From contig JASANG010001170.1 in the NCBI GenBank assembly GCA_030248215.1, forward strand, positions 1 to 64,000: a stretch of 64,000 nt of DNA, given 5' to 3'. The notes under the pieces are model-generated. The model had not been told where the DNA came from and did no database searches. It saw nothing but the letters and a program-made list of their open reading frames with translations. The position numbers and the translations under genes were made by a program. This DNA comes from Enoplolaimus lenunculus (taxonomy: Eukaryota > Nematoda > Enoplea > Enoplida > Thoracostomopsidae). This document shows, one piece after another, positions 35,306 through 45,492 of this stretch (within the stretch, counting starts at the first letter, position 1; every line of letters begins with the position of its first letter).

Positions 35306-35551
35306 ATGAATAGGCGGTATTTTTATCCACAGCGAAAGAGAACAGGAAAGAAAACCGACGAGCAAATCGAACACGAGGCGACGCCCAAAAATAGTTTCGA
35401 ATTCGTAGAGTTGAAAATAATTAATGGGTCCATAAATGATTGTAACGTAAAGCTAGATTGCATAAATATGCTTGCTGGACCGATTAAAGTCCATTGCAGA
35501 ATCTTATTCATTACTCAACCTGCACAAAACCCATATAAATGGCTGGCATAA
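35306..35551 (+). CDS. Unrecognised 81-aa open frame
   Basis: ATG to TAA with mixed, non-repetitive composition (KKTDEQIEHEATPKNSFEFV, then INGSINDCNVKLD). No family recognised, no splice borders needed, no partner nearby. It could be a small gene, a gene fragment or chance. Confidence 0.2.
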   Translation: MNRRYFYPQRKRTGKKTDEQIEHEATPKNSFEFVELKIINGSINDCNVKLDCINMLAGPIKVHCRILFITQPAQNPYKWLA

Positions 35552-35737
35552 TTATCGGCAGGGTTGTAATATAAATAACAGTTCGGAACAAAAATGGCAA
35601 AGTGGATACTCTCTGGAAAGGCAAAATTCACTATACAGTTGAAGTTTGAATTCAATTCGTTTTTACTGAAATTTAATTCACAGAGTAGTCGATTTGATTT
35701 TCACGGTGTCAGTGCTCTAGGCCACATGTGAGTGTCG

Positions 35738-35930
35738 CAGATGTAGGTAAAGATCAGAGGCGGAACGTTTTTCTGCCTGGTACAACAATAAAGCTTCTTT
35801 AAACTATATTTTTCCTTGCGCAAGCTTAGGCTTGAATATAAGTATGTAATAAGCTATGTTTATGCTTAGGCTTTAGGTTAAGAAATATGCCTCTACTATA
35901 CTTTAACGGCCCTGTTCTATACAATGGCCG
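35738..35930. repeat. Family A TIR element
   Basis: Left part GATGTAGGTAAAGATCAGAG with GCGGAACGTTTTTCTGCC, right end CGGCCCTGTTCTATACAATGGCC. TTAGGCTT hexamers in the middle. Confidence 0.75.
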
Positions 35931-36109
35931 GACAGGACAGCGCAACTTTTCCGGAAGTGGGTTCTTTAATATTTTTCTATAAAGTTTTCACAAGAACCAA
36001 ACAGCTGATTTCTTATTCAGCTCTTTGAGATACGAGTCAAATAAGATTGAATTTAGTTTTAAATTTAACACATGTAGGTATGATTTTCTGCCAATTTTGT
36101 GGAGAACAT

Positions 36110-36240
36110 AATTAGGCTTACTTACGCTTAGGTTTTATGTATAAGCACTTTCTTCCGCTTTAGGCTTTAGGCTGAGACTCAGGCTTAGGCTTAGGAATAT
36201 GCGTACAATACTGTCGTTAACCCTGTCCTATACACTGACC
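36110..36240. repeat. Family A partial copy
   Basis: TTAGGCTTACTTACGCTTAGG, then CAGGCTTAGGCTTAGGAATATG and AACCCTGTCCTATACACTGACCC. The left end is missing. Confidence 0.6.
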
Positions 36241-37070
36241 CGCATTTTTACTATTATAACTATGTATATAGTTCAGAAATATTTGGATCCACCACTGCCA
36301 GCAGGTATAAATGATTTAGGAGAAATTTTTCGTTTATTTTTTACTCAACATATCAATGACCATTTCATCAATAAGAAGTATATATATGATATTTAGTCCT
36401 ATTGTGAATAAAACAACTTAGAAGTGGAGCAATATATCTATATTATTAAAGCTGACGCGTCTACGAGTTTAAGGTTTGGCGCAATTTAAGCTCTGCGAAC
36501 GCCACAATTGCAGCACGGAACATGTCACATTTTGAACAACAGTTTTGTTTTTTTGTCAAATTAGCAATTGATTCGAAATACCCGAAACCGGAAGTTTTCC
36601 GACTACTAATACCCATACACGCCAACTACGGCGTTTGAAATTTGTCGATGCTATACGATTAGGTTTAGGCTTAGGCTTTGATTTATGACTAATTGTGAAC
36701 CGACGGATGTACTGCTTAGACACGAAAATGTCCAATTGTCAATACTTTTAATGCAAATAAATGCTGTGATCTTGATCAACCGTTTGAGATTCTGTGATAT
36801 CTTCAAATGAAATTTACAAAATCTGAAACAAACGTTTTTTTATTATTAAGATCAGCTATAAATCCTTCCGAACAGAGGAAAGTCAGTTGCGACAGATTTT
36901 CAAACAATGGAATTTAACAAAATCAAATCAGACGTTCAAAGCTTAAAATTGTAATTCAGAGTGAATTTAATTAACGTCAAATTGTTAAAAAAACGCTTTC
37001 AAGTTTTCGGGTTCATGATGAAAGTTTATACTATAAATATCTGTGAAAAGTTCGTTCAACAGTGAACTAC

Positions 37071-37175
37071 ACTGCAAAAAATGGTGAGTCAAATTGACTC
37101 TCTCCGAAATAGGCTCTACGGGACTACACAAACTGAAGCCAAATTCGATTCCACCAGAGTCAATACACGCATTAA
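37071..37175. repeat. Family C half element
   Basis: CACTGCAAAAAATGGTGAGTC, AAATTGACTCTCTCCGAAAT, GGGACTACACAAACTGAAGC, then GATTCCACCAGAGTCAA. Only one arm of the palindrome is present. Confidence 0.75.
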
Positions 37176-37523
37176 AATTTGATCCAAATAACCAGCATAC
37201 AAACAAAATATTACCAACTAGTGATAGGTGATGGAGTGTTTGCCTAAAAGTGAAGAAATAAACAAAATATATCCGGGTTCCAAAATTTCCTCGAAACAAG
37301 ATAAACACGCATTTTAGGAGGCTTTTAAGCTGAGAAGTGAAAAATATTCTTGCGCTGTGCGCTCGGTCAGCTAAACTTTTTACAGGAGATGTCATAGCTA
37401 CTTCTTTGAATAGGGGCTACTCCGGATTGCCTTCAAAAACTGACCAAACTGACCACATTAATGAGCACTGGCGCCGTTGAGTATAAAGATTTTTATAGAC
37501 AAACGAGGTTGTTGGTTTATACA

Positions 37524-38009
37524 TCACACATGAGTTCGAAAATATCGCTCGCGCGCTCGAATTGTATAACTTTCTTCTTCCGAATCGACACTAAACGTAC
37601 GCTCCTTTGATTTGGCTCGACTATGCCGCCGGCGTCGACTTTTTCTATCATCATCCTCTGAGCTCGAGCCACCACCGCTGCCTGATCCTGACTCGGAGCC
37701 GCTATCGGCCGATGACCGACGTCGCCGACGCCGTCGTGAGGCATGTCGACTACCGCGTCGTTTCATGTCTGGCTCACTTTTAGCACGACGTCGATGGCCG
37801 CCGCCGCCGCCGCCGCGTCGATTATGTCGGCGCGACGATGGTGACGGTGATCGTGAGTCATCTTCTGGCGTTTTGGACCGACGCCGACGACGTCTCGACG
37901 ATTTTTCGTCGTCGTTGCGTCGATGGCGTCTACGCGATGATTTTTCGACATTCGATTTTGATTTGTGACGTCGTCGATGCGATTTTGATCGGCGTCTATC
38001 TGATCCCAT
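37524..38009 (-). CDS. Arg/Ser-rich (RS-like) protein, possible
   Basis: From ATG at 38007-38009 the minus strand is open for 161 codons to TGA at 37524-37526. The product is an RS-like domain: many SRR/RRR/SKS repeats (SRSPSPSSRRHN, a run of six Gly, KRRGSRHASRR), an acidic-serine stretch (SGSGSGGGSSSEDDD), and the end TIRARERYFRTHV. Such domains occur in splicing factors and their partners, but no RNA-recognition or other folded domain is visible, so no function is assigned. It may be one exon of a larger gene. The sequence is locally GC-rich and built on CG(A/T)CG motifs, so part of the open frame could be compositional. A plus-strand exon-like segment begins 17 bases beyond its start. Confidence 0.45.
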   Translation of the reverse strand: MGSDRRRSKSHRRRHKSKSNVEKSSRRRHRRNDDEKSSRRRRRRSKTPEDDSRSPSPSSRRHNRRGGGGGGHRRRAKSEPDMKRRGSRHASRRRRRRRSSADSGSESGSGSGGGSSSEDDDRKSRRRRHSRAKSKERTFSVDSEEESYTIRARERYFRTHV

Positions 38010-38025
38010 TTTTACTTTGTTGCAG

Positions 38026-38121
38026 GTCGATGGGCTGGCGGACAATGACAATCAAGAATTTACGATGCCGCTGTCGTTTGGTAAAAAATTTAAAGAATTG
38101 AAGAAAAGTGATTCGATCAAG
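38026..38121 (+). CDS. Splice-bounded exon-like segment, unknown
   Basis: The acceptor TTTTTACTTTGTTGCAG ends at 38025 with a good pyrimidine tract. The open 96 nt (32 codons, phase 0 to 0; LADNDNQEFTMPLSFGKKFK, then ELKKSDSIK) are followed by GTTAGC. It reads like a real internal exon but I do not recognise the protein. No partner exons were identified, and the polypyrimidine tract overlaps the start of the minus-strand RS ORF. Confidence 0.35.
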
Positions 38122-38284
38122 GTTAGCTGATTTATGTGTATTTTTTTAGAAACTAAGAAACTATAAGCACCCTTAAAAAGTGTTTTGCTTTATATATTGG
38201 ATTTTGCGTATGACGTTTTCACCTGTAGAATCGGATTTACAAAAAATATTAAAACAAATGCTTATAAAATACAGAAATTGATCG

Positions 38285-38484
38285 CAGTGAAAAAAATTGT
38301 GAATCAAATTGACTCTCTCGAAAATAGGCTTTTCCTGAACACACAAACTGAGTCAAAATTCGACTCCGCATGAGTCAAATTTGACTCAATTTGACTCTGG
38401 TGGAGTCGAATTTTGACTCAGTTTGTGTAGTCGGGAAAAGTCTATTTAGGAGAGAGTCAAAATCACACATCATTTTTTGCAGTG
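38285..38484. repeat. Family C foldback element
   Basis: Left arm CAGTGAAAAAAATTGTGAATC, GACTCTCTCGAAAATAGGC, right arm GCCTATTT-type inverse ending CATTTTTTGCAGTG. The centre is TTGACTCTGGTGGAGTC. Near-complete hairpin. Confidence 0.85.
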
Positions 38485-38510
38485 TGGAAGCGAATCAAAA
38501 ATAAAGTTTT

Positions 38511-38690
38511 TACTGCACTACAAAAAATGTGAATCGAATCAGATTCTCTCCGAAATAGGTTTTTGGAACTACACAAATTGAGCCAAAATTCCACACCACC
38601 AGAGTCAAATGGAACTCACTGATTCGCACGTTCGAATCAGTCGGAATCGAGTTTGACTCAGTTTGTGTAGTCCCAAAACGCCTATACTAA
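38511..38690. repeat. Family C foldback element
   Basis: Starts TACTGCACTACAAAAAATGTG only about 27 bases after the previous copy. Arms CAGATTCTCTCCGAAATAGG and TTTGACTCAGTTTGTGTAGTC; the right tip is decayed. Confidence 0.8.
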
Positions 38691-38699
38691 GTTAAATAT

Positions 38700-39060
38700 A
38701 TGAGAAACACAGACACTGTGAGCCGTGTTTAACAATTCTAACATCTATGCGCAATGCAAAATCTCTACAAGACGTAAGAGCATCCTCGAGCTCGATCGTG
38801 GGGATCGACTCTTACTTTGAAATTACATGTCATATGAAATTGAAAATATTCATGTGAGAAAGAGTTAATTTGAAAATTATTCAGCTGGTATCTTAAATAA
38901 TTCGTTCATGTATCTGTATTGCATATAAAATCTTCACAAAACACAAGAATCCCTCTGTTCTCTAGCGTCTCACTTTTATAGCTGACTGGTGATGTTATAA
39001 AATGACTCTAGAAAAATAGAAAATATTGTTGCAGGAAAGGGTTAATAACACTTCGATTTG
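38700..39060. mobile_element. SINE-like repeats, two diverged copies
   Basis: 38700-38865 shares GCCGTGTTTAACAATT, ACAAGACGTAAGAGC and AAATATTCATGTGAGAAAG with the tRNA-like block at 14690-14870. 38885-39055 has ATAGCTGACTGGTGATG (A-box-like) and GCAGGAAAGGGTTAAT. No coding capacity. Confidence 0.5.
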
Positions 39061-39089
39061 TGTATTCGGTATTGTTCTCATGCTATTCT

Positions 39090-39441
39090 CGGCCCATGTT
39101 TACTATAAAGGCCGTCCCAATTTCCCGGGACACAAATATACCCGGAGTGCACTTAAAATGACTCACTCACGAAAGACTTGCGCTCAAATCCTAGCTGGAA
39201 AACAGATGTCTTACAAAAATAGAACATATATATCCTTGCGGGAATGGGTTAAGAAGACTGTGGATTGTGTATAGGGTGTTTATCTCATGCTATTCTCGGC
39301 CAATGTTACTTTATAGGGCGCAACATGGAGATTAAGCGCATTCCGAAACCCAAAGCCTAAGCCTAATCGTTGCAAAAATGTGTTCGCCTAAGTGTAAGCC
39401 TAAGCGTAAGCCTAAGCTAAAAACGTAATCTAGAATCACAC
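39090..39441. repeat. Family B pieces around a SINE-like insert
   Basis: 39090-39125 is a family B left tip (GGCCCATGTTTACTATAAAG). 39126-39265 has the box-B-like GCGCTCAAATCCTAGC and the SINE-like tail. 39298-39441 is a second family B left half with CCTAAG hexamers and AACGTAATCTAGAATC. The phrase GTGTATAGGGTGTTT with CTATTCTC recurs at about 39265 and 39450, a sign of local duplication. Confidence 0.55.
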
Positions 39442-39508
39442 TGCGGATTGTGTATAGGGTGTTTTTCTCACGCTATTCTCTATGCTATAAGATGTTTAAC
39501 ACATAGTG

Positions 39509-39724
39509 TACACTGCACCAAATGGTGAGTCAAATTGACTCTCTCCGTAATGAACTCTACTGAACAACGCAAACTAAGTCGAATTTGACTCCACCAGAGT
39601 CGAATTCGAGTCTTTTCACTGAGTCGCATGCTTGACTCTGGCTGAGTTGAATTTGACTCGGTTTGCGCAGTCCCGTCGAGCCTATTTCGCAGGGAGTAAT
39701 TTTCACTCACCAGTTTTTGCAGTG
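39509..39724. repeat. Family C foldback element
   Basis: CACTGCACCAAATGGTGAGTC on the left, CTCACCAGTTTTTGCAGTG on the right; arms carry AATTGACTCTCTCCG and CGAATTCGAGTC. The loop includes GAGTCGCATGC. Confidence 0.85.
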
Positions 39725-40034
39725 TATATTTCAATATTGCATGTGCATACTAGGATGCAATTTTAGGTTAAAAGCCGAAACGGATAATTAGCAAAATATA
39801 TAAGCTCCAAGCCTTAAATGTCGGTAGTGCACAAAAGACAAATGAAAGCTGTGAAAAATTTGACGGCAAAATGTCGCACGCTTATCGCTTTAACCATTGA
39901 CAGGGGCAGATTTTTTGGAAATATATACGTCAGAAATTTTTTGTGTTAAAGTAAAAAAGGTCCCTACAGTTTTTGGTGTTTCGTAAACATTAGCCAGCTC
40001 GCTCCGACGCCGTCAAAAAGATTTGGATCCGCCT

Positions 40035-40170
40035 CGAGATCAAAGGCGAACCGTTTTCCGCGGAACTTCATTGCATGTAGTGTAAACTTGGTTTAGCCTA
40101 TTTTTTTGCTTTGGTATAGGTTTAAGCTTAGACTTAGGAATATGTTTACACTATCGGCATTGTTCCATAC
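40035..40170. repeat. Family A element, decayed
   Basis: GATCAAAGGCGAACCGTTTTC, TTGCTTTGG, GCTTAGACTTAGGAATATG, TGTTCCATACATAGGC. Follows the family A motif order with many changes. Confidence 0.5.
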
Positions 40171-40224
40171 ATAGGCAACAATGTCTCTCCAAATTTTTCG
40201 TCAAAAATACATGTGTTTCCACCA

Positions 40225-40320
40225 GGGTGTAATCGGATATCGTTTTTGGTTTCAGGCAAAAATCGGCGTACGTTTCCGTTTCCGTTATATATAAATACCG
40301 GAAATTATGTTGTTTTTCTG
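40225..40320. repeat. Family E fragment
   Basis: CAGGGTGTAATCGGATATCG, then CGTTTCCGTTTCCG and ATACCGGAAATTATG. Confidence 0.45.
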
Positions 40321-41185
40321 GTCAAAATTACTCAAAAATCTCGTGTACAACTTGTTTTTATTACGAATATGCTGCAATAGTTCGATACGAAATTATTATT
40401 ATGAACTTCAGCAAATTTCTTAAAAATTTTAGTTCATCCGCTATTTTTTCTTTAAAATTTTAGAAAACCTACTAAGTAGGTATTTGCATGCCTCATTATG
40501 TGTTGGCAGAAAAATAAAACATCTTTCAAACTTTTATACTTCAATATCCGTGCTCCGTTTGCGTCATTTCGATCTCTTTCCGTTCCCTTCATTTTAACTA
40601 TTTGTTACACGCTGGTTGTCACATGTGGCAGTGGTTTGCCGATACAGTGACCATTGAAACAATAATTGACTTTTGCCCGTACAAACTCATACACCAAGCA
40701 AACTATGATGGTAAACATTGTTGAATTATCTTTTTTAAGCTCGTGCTTCAAATTCATGTTTTGATTTCAAATATTTTGTGAAAACATTTTTCGAATCCAA
40801 ACCATTACCCAAAACACCCTAAAGAAGAACTGTTGGTCCAATGGCATTTGAGAATTTACCTAAAAGCCAATATTAATACCCTGAACCAGCGCACTAGAAC
40901 AAATAGAAGCATTACAGTGGTAACTTAGGCACAGAAAATGGTACACATTTACTAAGACTCGTTTCAGGTTATAATGCTGGAAGAATGACTCGGAGGGGTT
41001 ACCATGGGTAACGTATACTTAGTGATGGAAGCAAAAACAAAGCTGCCTTAATATCGGATATAACCTACTGGTGTTGCTAGTGCCTATTTTGCTATGCGAG
41101 ATAGTTTTGGCATTTATTTGTCAAAGCAAAAATAGCATAACCAGGCGTTTGTTTAAGAGCGTTCGCTACGACCCTTTCAAGTGTC

Positions 41186-41678
41186 GACCAATGTAAAGAA
41201 CAGGGGCGGAACAGTATTATAAGCATATTCCTAAGCCAAAGCCTAAGCCTAAGCCTAAGCATAAGAATGAGCATATTCCTAAGCCTAAGCCAAAGCCTAA
41301 GCGTAAGAATGAGCATATTCCTAAGCCTAAGCCTAAGCCTAAGCGTAAGAATGAGCATATTCCTAAGCCTAAGCCAAAACCTAAGCGTAAGAATGAGCAT
41401 ATTCCTAAGCCTAAGCCAAAGCCAAAGCGTAAGAATGAGCATATTCCTAAGCCTAAGCCTAAGCGTAAGAATGAGCATATTCCTAAGCCTAAGCCAAAGC
41501 CAAAGCGTAAGAATGAGCATATTCCTAAGCCTAAGCCTAAGCGTAAGAATGAGCATATTCCTAAGCCTATATAGTCTCACGCTAATCCTAAGACAAACAA
41601 AAAAATTGGTCTAAAGCTTAAGCTTACTCTATTGCAGTCCCACAGAAAAACGTTCCGATCCTAATATTTACATGGGCC
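41186..41678. repeat. Family A element with long higher-order TTAGGC array
   Basis: Left end GACCAATGTAAAGAACAGGG with GCGGAACAGTATTATAAGC, right end AAAAACGTTCCG...TATTTACATGGGCC. Between about 41225 and 41570 there are eight or nine tandem units, each ending AAGAATGAGCATATTCCTAAG and built of 36 or 42 bases (six or seven hexamers such as CCTAAG, CCAAAG, CGTAAG). The CATATTCC of the unit is the normal single-copy motif of family A, so the whole internal segment was amplified. Confidence 0.92.
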
Positions 41679-42045
41679 CAAGTATCGATCAATTTTGAAG
41701 TAGAAGCGTCTTTCGCATTGAGTATATATGATGTATAAAGTGTAAATGTTTCTCAGAGCGATGATATGACGTGCCAATACCAAATAATTGCTAAAATATG
41801 TATTGAAAAATTGTGTTTTTGCCTAAACCAACTATGGAAACCAGGACGGTCCTATAAAAGTAACATAAGGACCACTTTCTCAATTTTTAATATATTAAGA
41901 ATTTTGAAATTGTTTACCACACCACACATGGGCTAATGTATAAAACAGGGAAATTAAACATTAGTATAAAATATAAACCTAATCCTAAAACTAAGCCTAA
42001 ACGTAAATATAAGCTAAATACCCAAGCCTAAGACTGCACAACACT

Positions 42046-42226
42046 GCAAAAAATGGTGAGTCAAATTGACTCTTCGAAATAATCAACGGGACTACGCACT
42101 CAGTCAAATTCGACTCCGCCAGAGTCAATCGTGCGACTTTAGTGAGTCGAATTTGACTTTAGTTTGTGTAGTTCCGTAGAACCTATTTCGAAGACAGTCA
42201 AGTTGACTCACAATTGTTTTACAGTG
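42046..42226. repeat. Family C foldback element, nested
   Basis: CACTGCAAAAAATGGTGAGTC on the left, TTGACTCACAATTGTTTTACAGTG on the right. It sits inside a family A element and next to a family D element. Confidence 0.85.
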
Positions 42227-42236
42227 TTAAAGCCTA

Positions 42237-42643
42237 CTGTAGTGACCCGACTACGAGGGGGGTAATAAAAGAGGGGGTCACCATTTTGAGTACCAATCAA
42301 TGGGAGTCTGTATCCCTAATAAGTGTCCGCAAGCCGATAGAGTGCCTAAACCATAATTAGAATCCATAAATGTCAATTATCCCTAATTGCAGCGCGTAAA
42401 TGACTCCAGGACCAAATAAAGTTGAGTTCGAACCTTTGAAGCATACTTAAGTTTTTCAAGTACATAGATTCCTAAATATAGCCTTACGTTATCGCTCAAG
42501 CTATTGACACAAGACAAATAAACGTTTAATTCAACGGATAGTTGCAGTACCGGATATAAAAGAAACGAAGGGCAGCGGAACAGGGAGTACCCTCTGGAGT
42601 GGCCAAATAATTATCAATCCCCCTCTTATACGGGTCACTACAG
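42237..42643. mobile_element. Family D element with TA duplication, nested
   Basis: Left end CTGTAGTGACCCGACTACGA, right end TACGGGTCACTACAG, TA on both sides (42235-42236, 42644-42645). It lacks the tRNA-like insert of 14269-14961 and is in the opposite orientation, matching that copy's right end first. No transposase frame. Confidence 0.85.
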
Positions 42644-42783
42644 TAAGCCCAAGCCTGAAGCCTAAGCAAAAAATCAGTCTAAACCATAACTTTACTCTAT
42701 TGCAGGCCCCCGAATAATGTTTATTTCCAGATTTTTACATGGGCCCTACACAGATATTTTTGTTGCTGGTTTGCTGAAACATG

Positions 42784-42976
42784 ACTACACGGCAAAAATG
42801 GTGAGCAAAATTGATTCACTCCGAAATTGGGTTTTCCTGACTACACAAACTGAATCAAAATTCGACTCCGCCCGAACTTTTACTCTGGCGGAGTCAAATT
42901 TTGACTCAGTTTGTGTATAGTCAGGAAAAGCCTATTTCGGAGAGACTCAATTTGATTCACCATTTTTTGCAGTGCA
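42784..42976. repeat. Family C foldback element
   Basis: Starts GACTACACGGCAAAAATGGTG and ends TTGATTCACCATTTTTTGCAGTG. Arms GGTTTTCCTGACTACACAAAC and GTGTATAGTCAGGAAAAGCC. It lies just after the nested stack. Confidence 0.85.
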
Positions 42977-43142
42977 TAAGGTCATGATATTGCGAACGGT
43001 CATAAACTCTTGTACTTAAACGTAAAGAATCAGCGTACGGTTACAGTAAAACATCATATGTGTACGCTTTAGCACCTATTGGTGTTCCATTGGCAGACGG
43101 GTGTTTTGATTTCAGGGCGACACTGAATACCATAATAGGCAG

Positions 43143-43328
43143 AAGGGGCGTCCGGGTTTCTTGTGGGTCTATAAAAAGAGTAGGTTTAGATTCCAGATTG
43201 CATTTTATCTTAGGCTTAGGCTTAGGCTTAGGCTTAGGCTTAGGAACACACTTTTGGAACGTTTAGGCTCAGACTTACGCTTAGCAATACACTTAATCTC
43301 CTGTTACGCCCCTAAAATCAACATTGGT
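43143..43328. repeat. Family B element with pure TTAGGC run
   Basis: GGGGCGTCCGGGTTTCTTG, AAAAGAGTAGGTTTAGATTCC, then five perfect TTAGGC units from 43208 followed by AACACAC, GTTTAGGCTC and CTGTTACGCCCCTAAAATC. The left tip is decayed. The open frame over it (LGLGLGLG) is repeat-derived. Confidence 0.75.
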
Positions 43329-43424
43329 CAAGAGTTTTATCTGCGGTATGTACTCATTGTGTACTCCTTGGCTCAAATTTTTTCGATACGGCTCTTGCTT
43401 TAGTGATTGGCAAAGGATATCTTT

Positions 43425-43480
43425 TCATATTCAATATCCGGCCGAAAATTTATCCGGATTACCGGATATCTGAAATCAAA
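43425..43480. repeat. Family E fragment
   Basis: CAATATCCGGCCGAAAATTT with ATCCGGATTACCGGATATC. Confidence 0.5.
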
Positions 43481-44079
43481 TATGAACTGTAAAACATACC
43501 TACAAATCTAAAAATAGTTTTTATTTATATGCAACTGCTTCAATAGTGCTGGGTATTCGGTTTAGAAGATTGCTACTGACTAATAAATACTTGCGTTTGC
43601 AACCTAAAATTGAGTTGATTTGGTTTGCCTTCGATTTATCGAAAGTCTCCCTTCTCTCAAACTATATATAAATGAATCATTCTGCGTTGCAAGAAGAAAG
43701 TACAATATTTAAATATACTTTCGCTTTAATCGCACAAACAGCAGCCCATATTTTGTTGCTGCCCCGCTTTCAGCAACGTATCAATAAATTTTTGACGGGG
43801 GCAGGCTCGTAAATGTTTTGAAACGCATTTTTTCACCAAAAAATTTTTTGACCTGGAAAAATTATTGTGATGTAGGGACCATATAATTTTTTGCAGAAAA
43901 ACCTTCCGTAGGGAAAATTGTAAGGCAAAGGGACCTCATCGTTTTGTCATAAATAATTCCTGAATGGAAAAATTTCAAGGTAGCGTGGAACCTTACATTT
44001 AAAAAATTCTGACGAAAAGCGTGCGGCAGCCCGCCCCCTCTGCATCTGCTGGTGCCCGCTCTGTCTTCACTAGACCGAA

Positions 44080-44205
44080 ATACAGTAGGCTTAAATTTAG
44101 ACTAATTTATTGCTTGGCCTTAGGCTTAGGTTTTTAGGTTTGTGTTTTACGCGGAGGAGGCTTAAACTTAGAAATGTCTTTTGGTTGTTACTTTGTTTAA
44201 CTAAC
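44080..44205. repeat. Family A/B decayed copy
   Basis: AGGCTTAAATTTAGACTAATTT, TTGCTTGGCCTTAGGCTTAGG, GGAGGCTTAAACTTAGAAATG. The ends cannot be read. Confidence 0.4.
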
Positions 44206-44889
44206 AATATTGTCCAAATCTTCAAGGCCGGCTTTAGGATTAATAAGATATCATAACACAATGCCGATTTGGCTCCCCATTAAACCTCCGCTGACAAAAT
44301 TTCAATTAAATTTCTATTCTTTAAGACGGGGATATATGCTTGCATTTTTGTTATCTTATACGGACTACAGCGGAGCGGAACAAAAATTTATTTGAACAGT
44401 TCAGAAATTCATTATTTTTGCATGTATACACTGTGTAAAGTGAAATAATGTGTTCAAATGCGTGATTTTTTTTCGTTTGATGACTGGTTCAACGCACCTG
44501 ATTTACTATGAATTTCAGGACACAAGTAGAGAAAGAAACTTTTTCTGCAACAAGCCAATTTTTTAATCAATTTTGTGATTTTTTTCTGAGAGGGGGAAGC
44601 CTGGGGTTTCGTTAATTTTGAAATAATTAAAAAATACGAATCATTATTCCAATAAACACCAGAAGTTTTTCTTTTAATTTCAGCGTGTTTTAAGAAATCA
44701 AATTTTAAATCATCATGAAGTTAAACAGGAATGTGGTTCAATATTTTAACTAAAGTTTGAATACAAAATTTGTTCTCGTCGACAGCTTAACTCTAGTTTA
44801 ATGGAGAAAAGATGCAAATTATTCCGAAAAGTTTTTACACCACAGGTTATAACATATTGTTGTCCAACATGTATTCTGTTGATGGAACC

Positions 44890-45044
44890 TTGAAAAAGTG
44901 GCCTAGACTACACATTTGCTTAGCTTTAGGCTTATGTTCGGGTTCAAGCTAAGGCGTAGGTTCACATTTCGTCAACGCTGAAAGTCAGGTATAGTCGTTT
45001 GGAATATGTTTAACTTGGAGTTACGGCTTAAAAGTTACATTGGC
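44890..45044. repeat. Family B decayed copy upstream of VPS34
   Basis: GAAAAAGTGGCCTAGACTACAC, CTTAGCTTTAGGCTTATG, GGAATATGTTTAACTTGG, GTTACGGCTTAAAAGTTACATTGGC. The right end is clear, the left end is not. Confidence 0.5.
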
Positions 45045-45492
45045 ACAACTGGCGATGGATGATTTAATTTTTTGAGTAGAGATGAGAAAATGCGTAGCTA
45101 GTAGAGGATGAAAATAATAATAAGTTTCAAAAAGTCAAAAAGCAAAAACTGTTCGCAGTGATATTTGAGTCGTACATTTATTCAAAACTACCTCGTGTAG
45201 CATGCAAGTGTATTTGATCTAAGATGTAGTTGGTTATGCTTGATTGTCTTTATAACATAGTGTAAACTGAACAGGATCGCAGGTATTTTCAGAGGTTTAT
45301 TTATCAAAATCAAAACCGCGCACGCACAGTGCAACCAGATTAGCATAGTGTGGTCTATGTATTGTGAAAATACAGCAATTATTGATCGCTGCTGCTACAT
45401 CGAAATACCTAATAGAGTTTTTGACTTTGATGCATTTTTGCATGGGTTTTAGAAATTAATGGCACAGGTATATAAATTTTTGCTATTAAATT

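Larger units (their letters stand above)
41931..42747. repeat. Family A element carrying nested C and D elements
   Basis: The left part CATGGGCTAATGTATAAAAC with CCTAATCC/CCTAAG hexamers runs to about 42040. Family C (42046-42226) and family D (42237-42643) follow back to back. Then AAGCCCAAGCCTGAAGCC, AAAAAATCAGTCTAAACC, ACTCTATTGCAG and TTTTACATGGGCCC close the family A element. Confidence 0.8.
34321..45492. other. Intergenic stretch, repeats with two weak gene signals
   Basis: Between the sestrin first coding exon and the VPS34 start. It holds family A, B, C, D and E elements and SINE-like blocks (listed), an ORF at 35306-35551, and the RS-rich ORF and exon-like segment near 38 kb. The 5' regions of both genes must lie at its edges. 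TATATAAAT at 45469-45477, 16 bp before the VPS34 ATG, is too close to be a normal TATA box for that start. Confidence 0.55.

Noticed and set aside
37612-37968. Plus-strand Arg/Pro-rich open frame
   Set aside because: Complement of the RS-rich minus ORF; its composition (RRRRR, PPPPPP) is less protein-like than the sense RS reading.
41267-41614. Ser/Leu-rich repetitive frames over the hexamer array
   Set aside because: They arise because the units are multiples of six bases without stops; purely repeat-derived.
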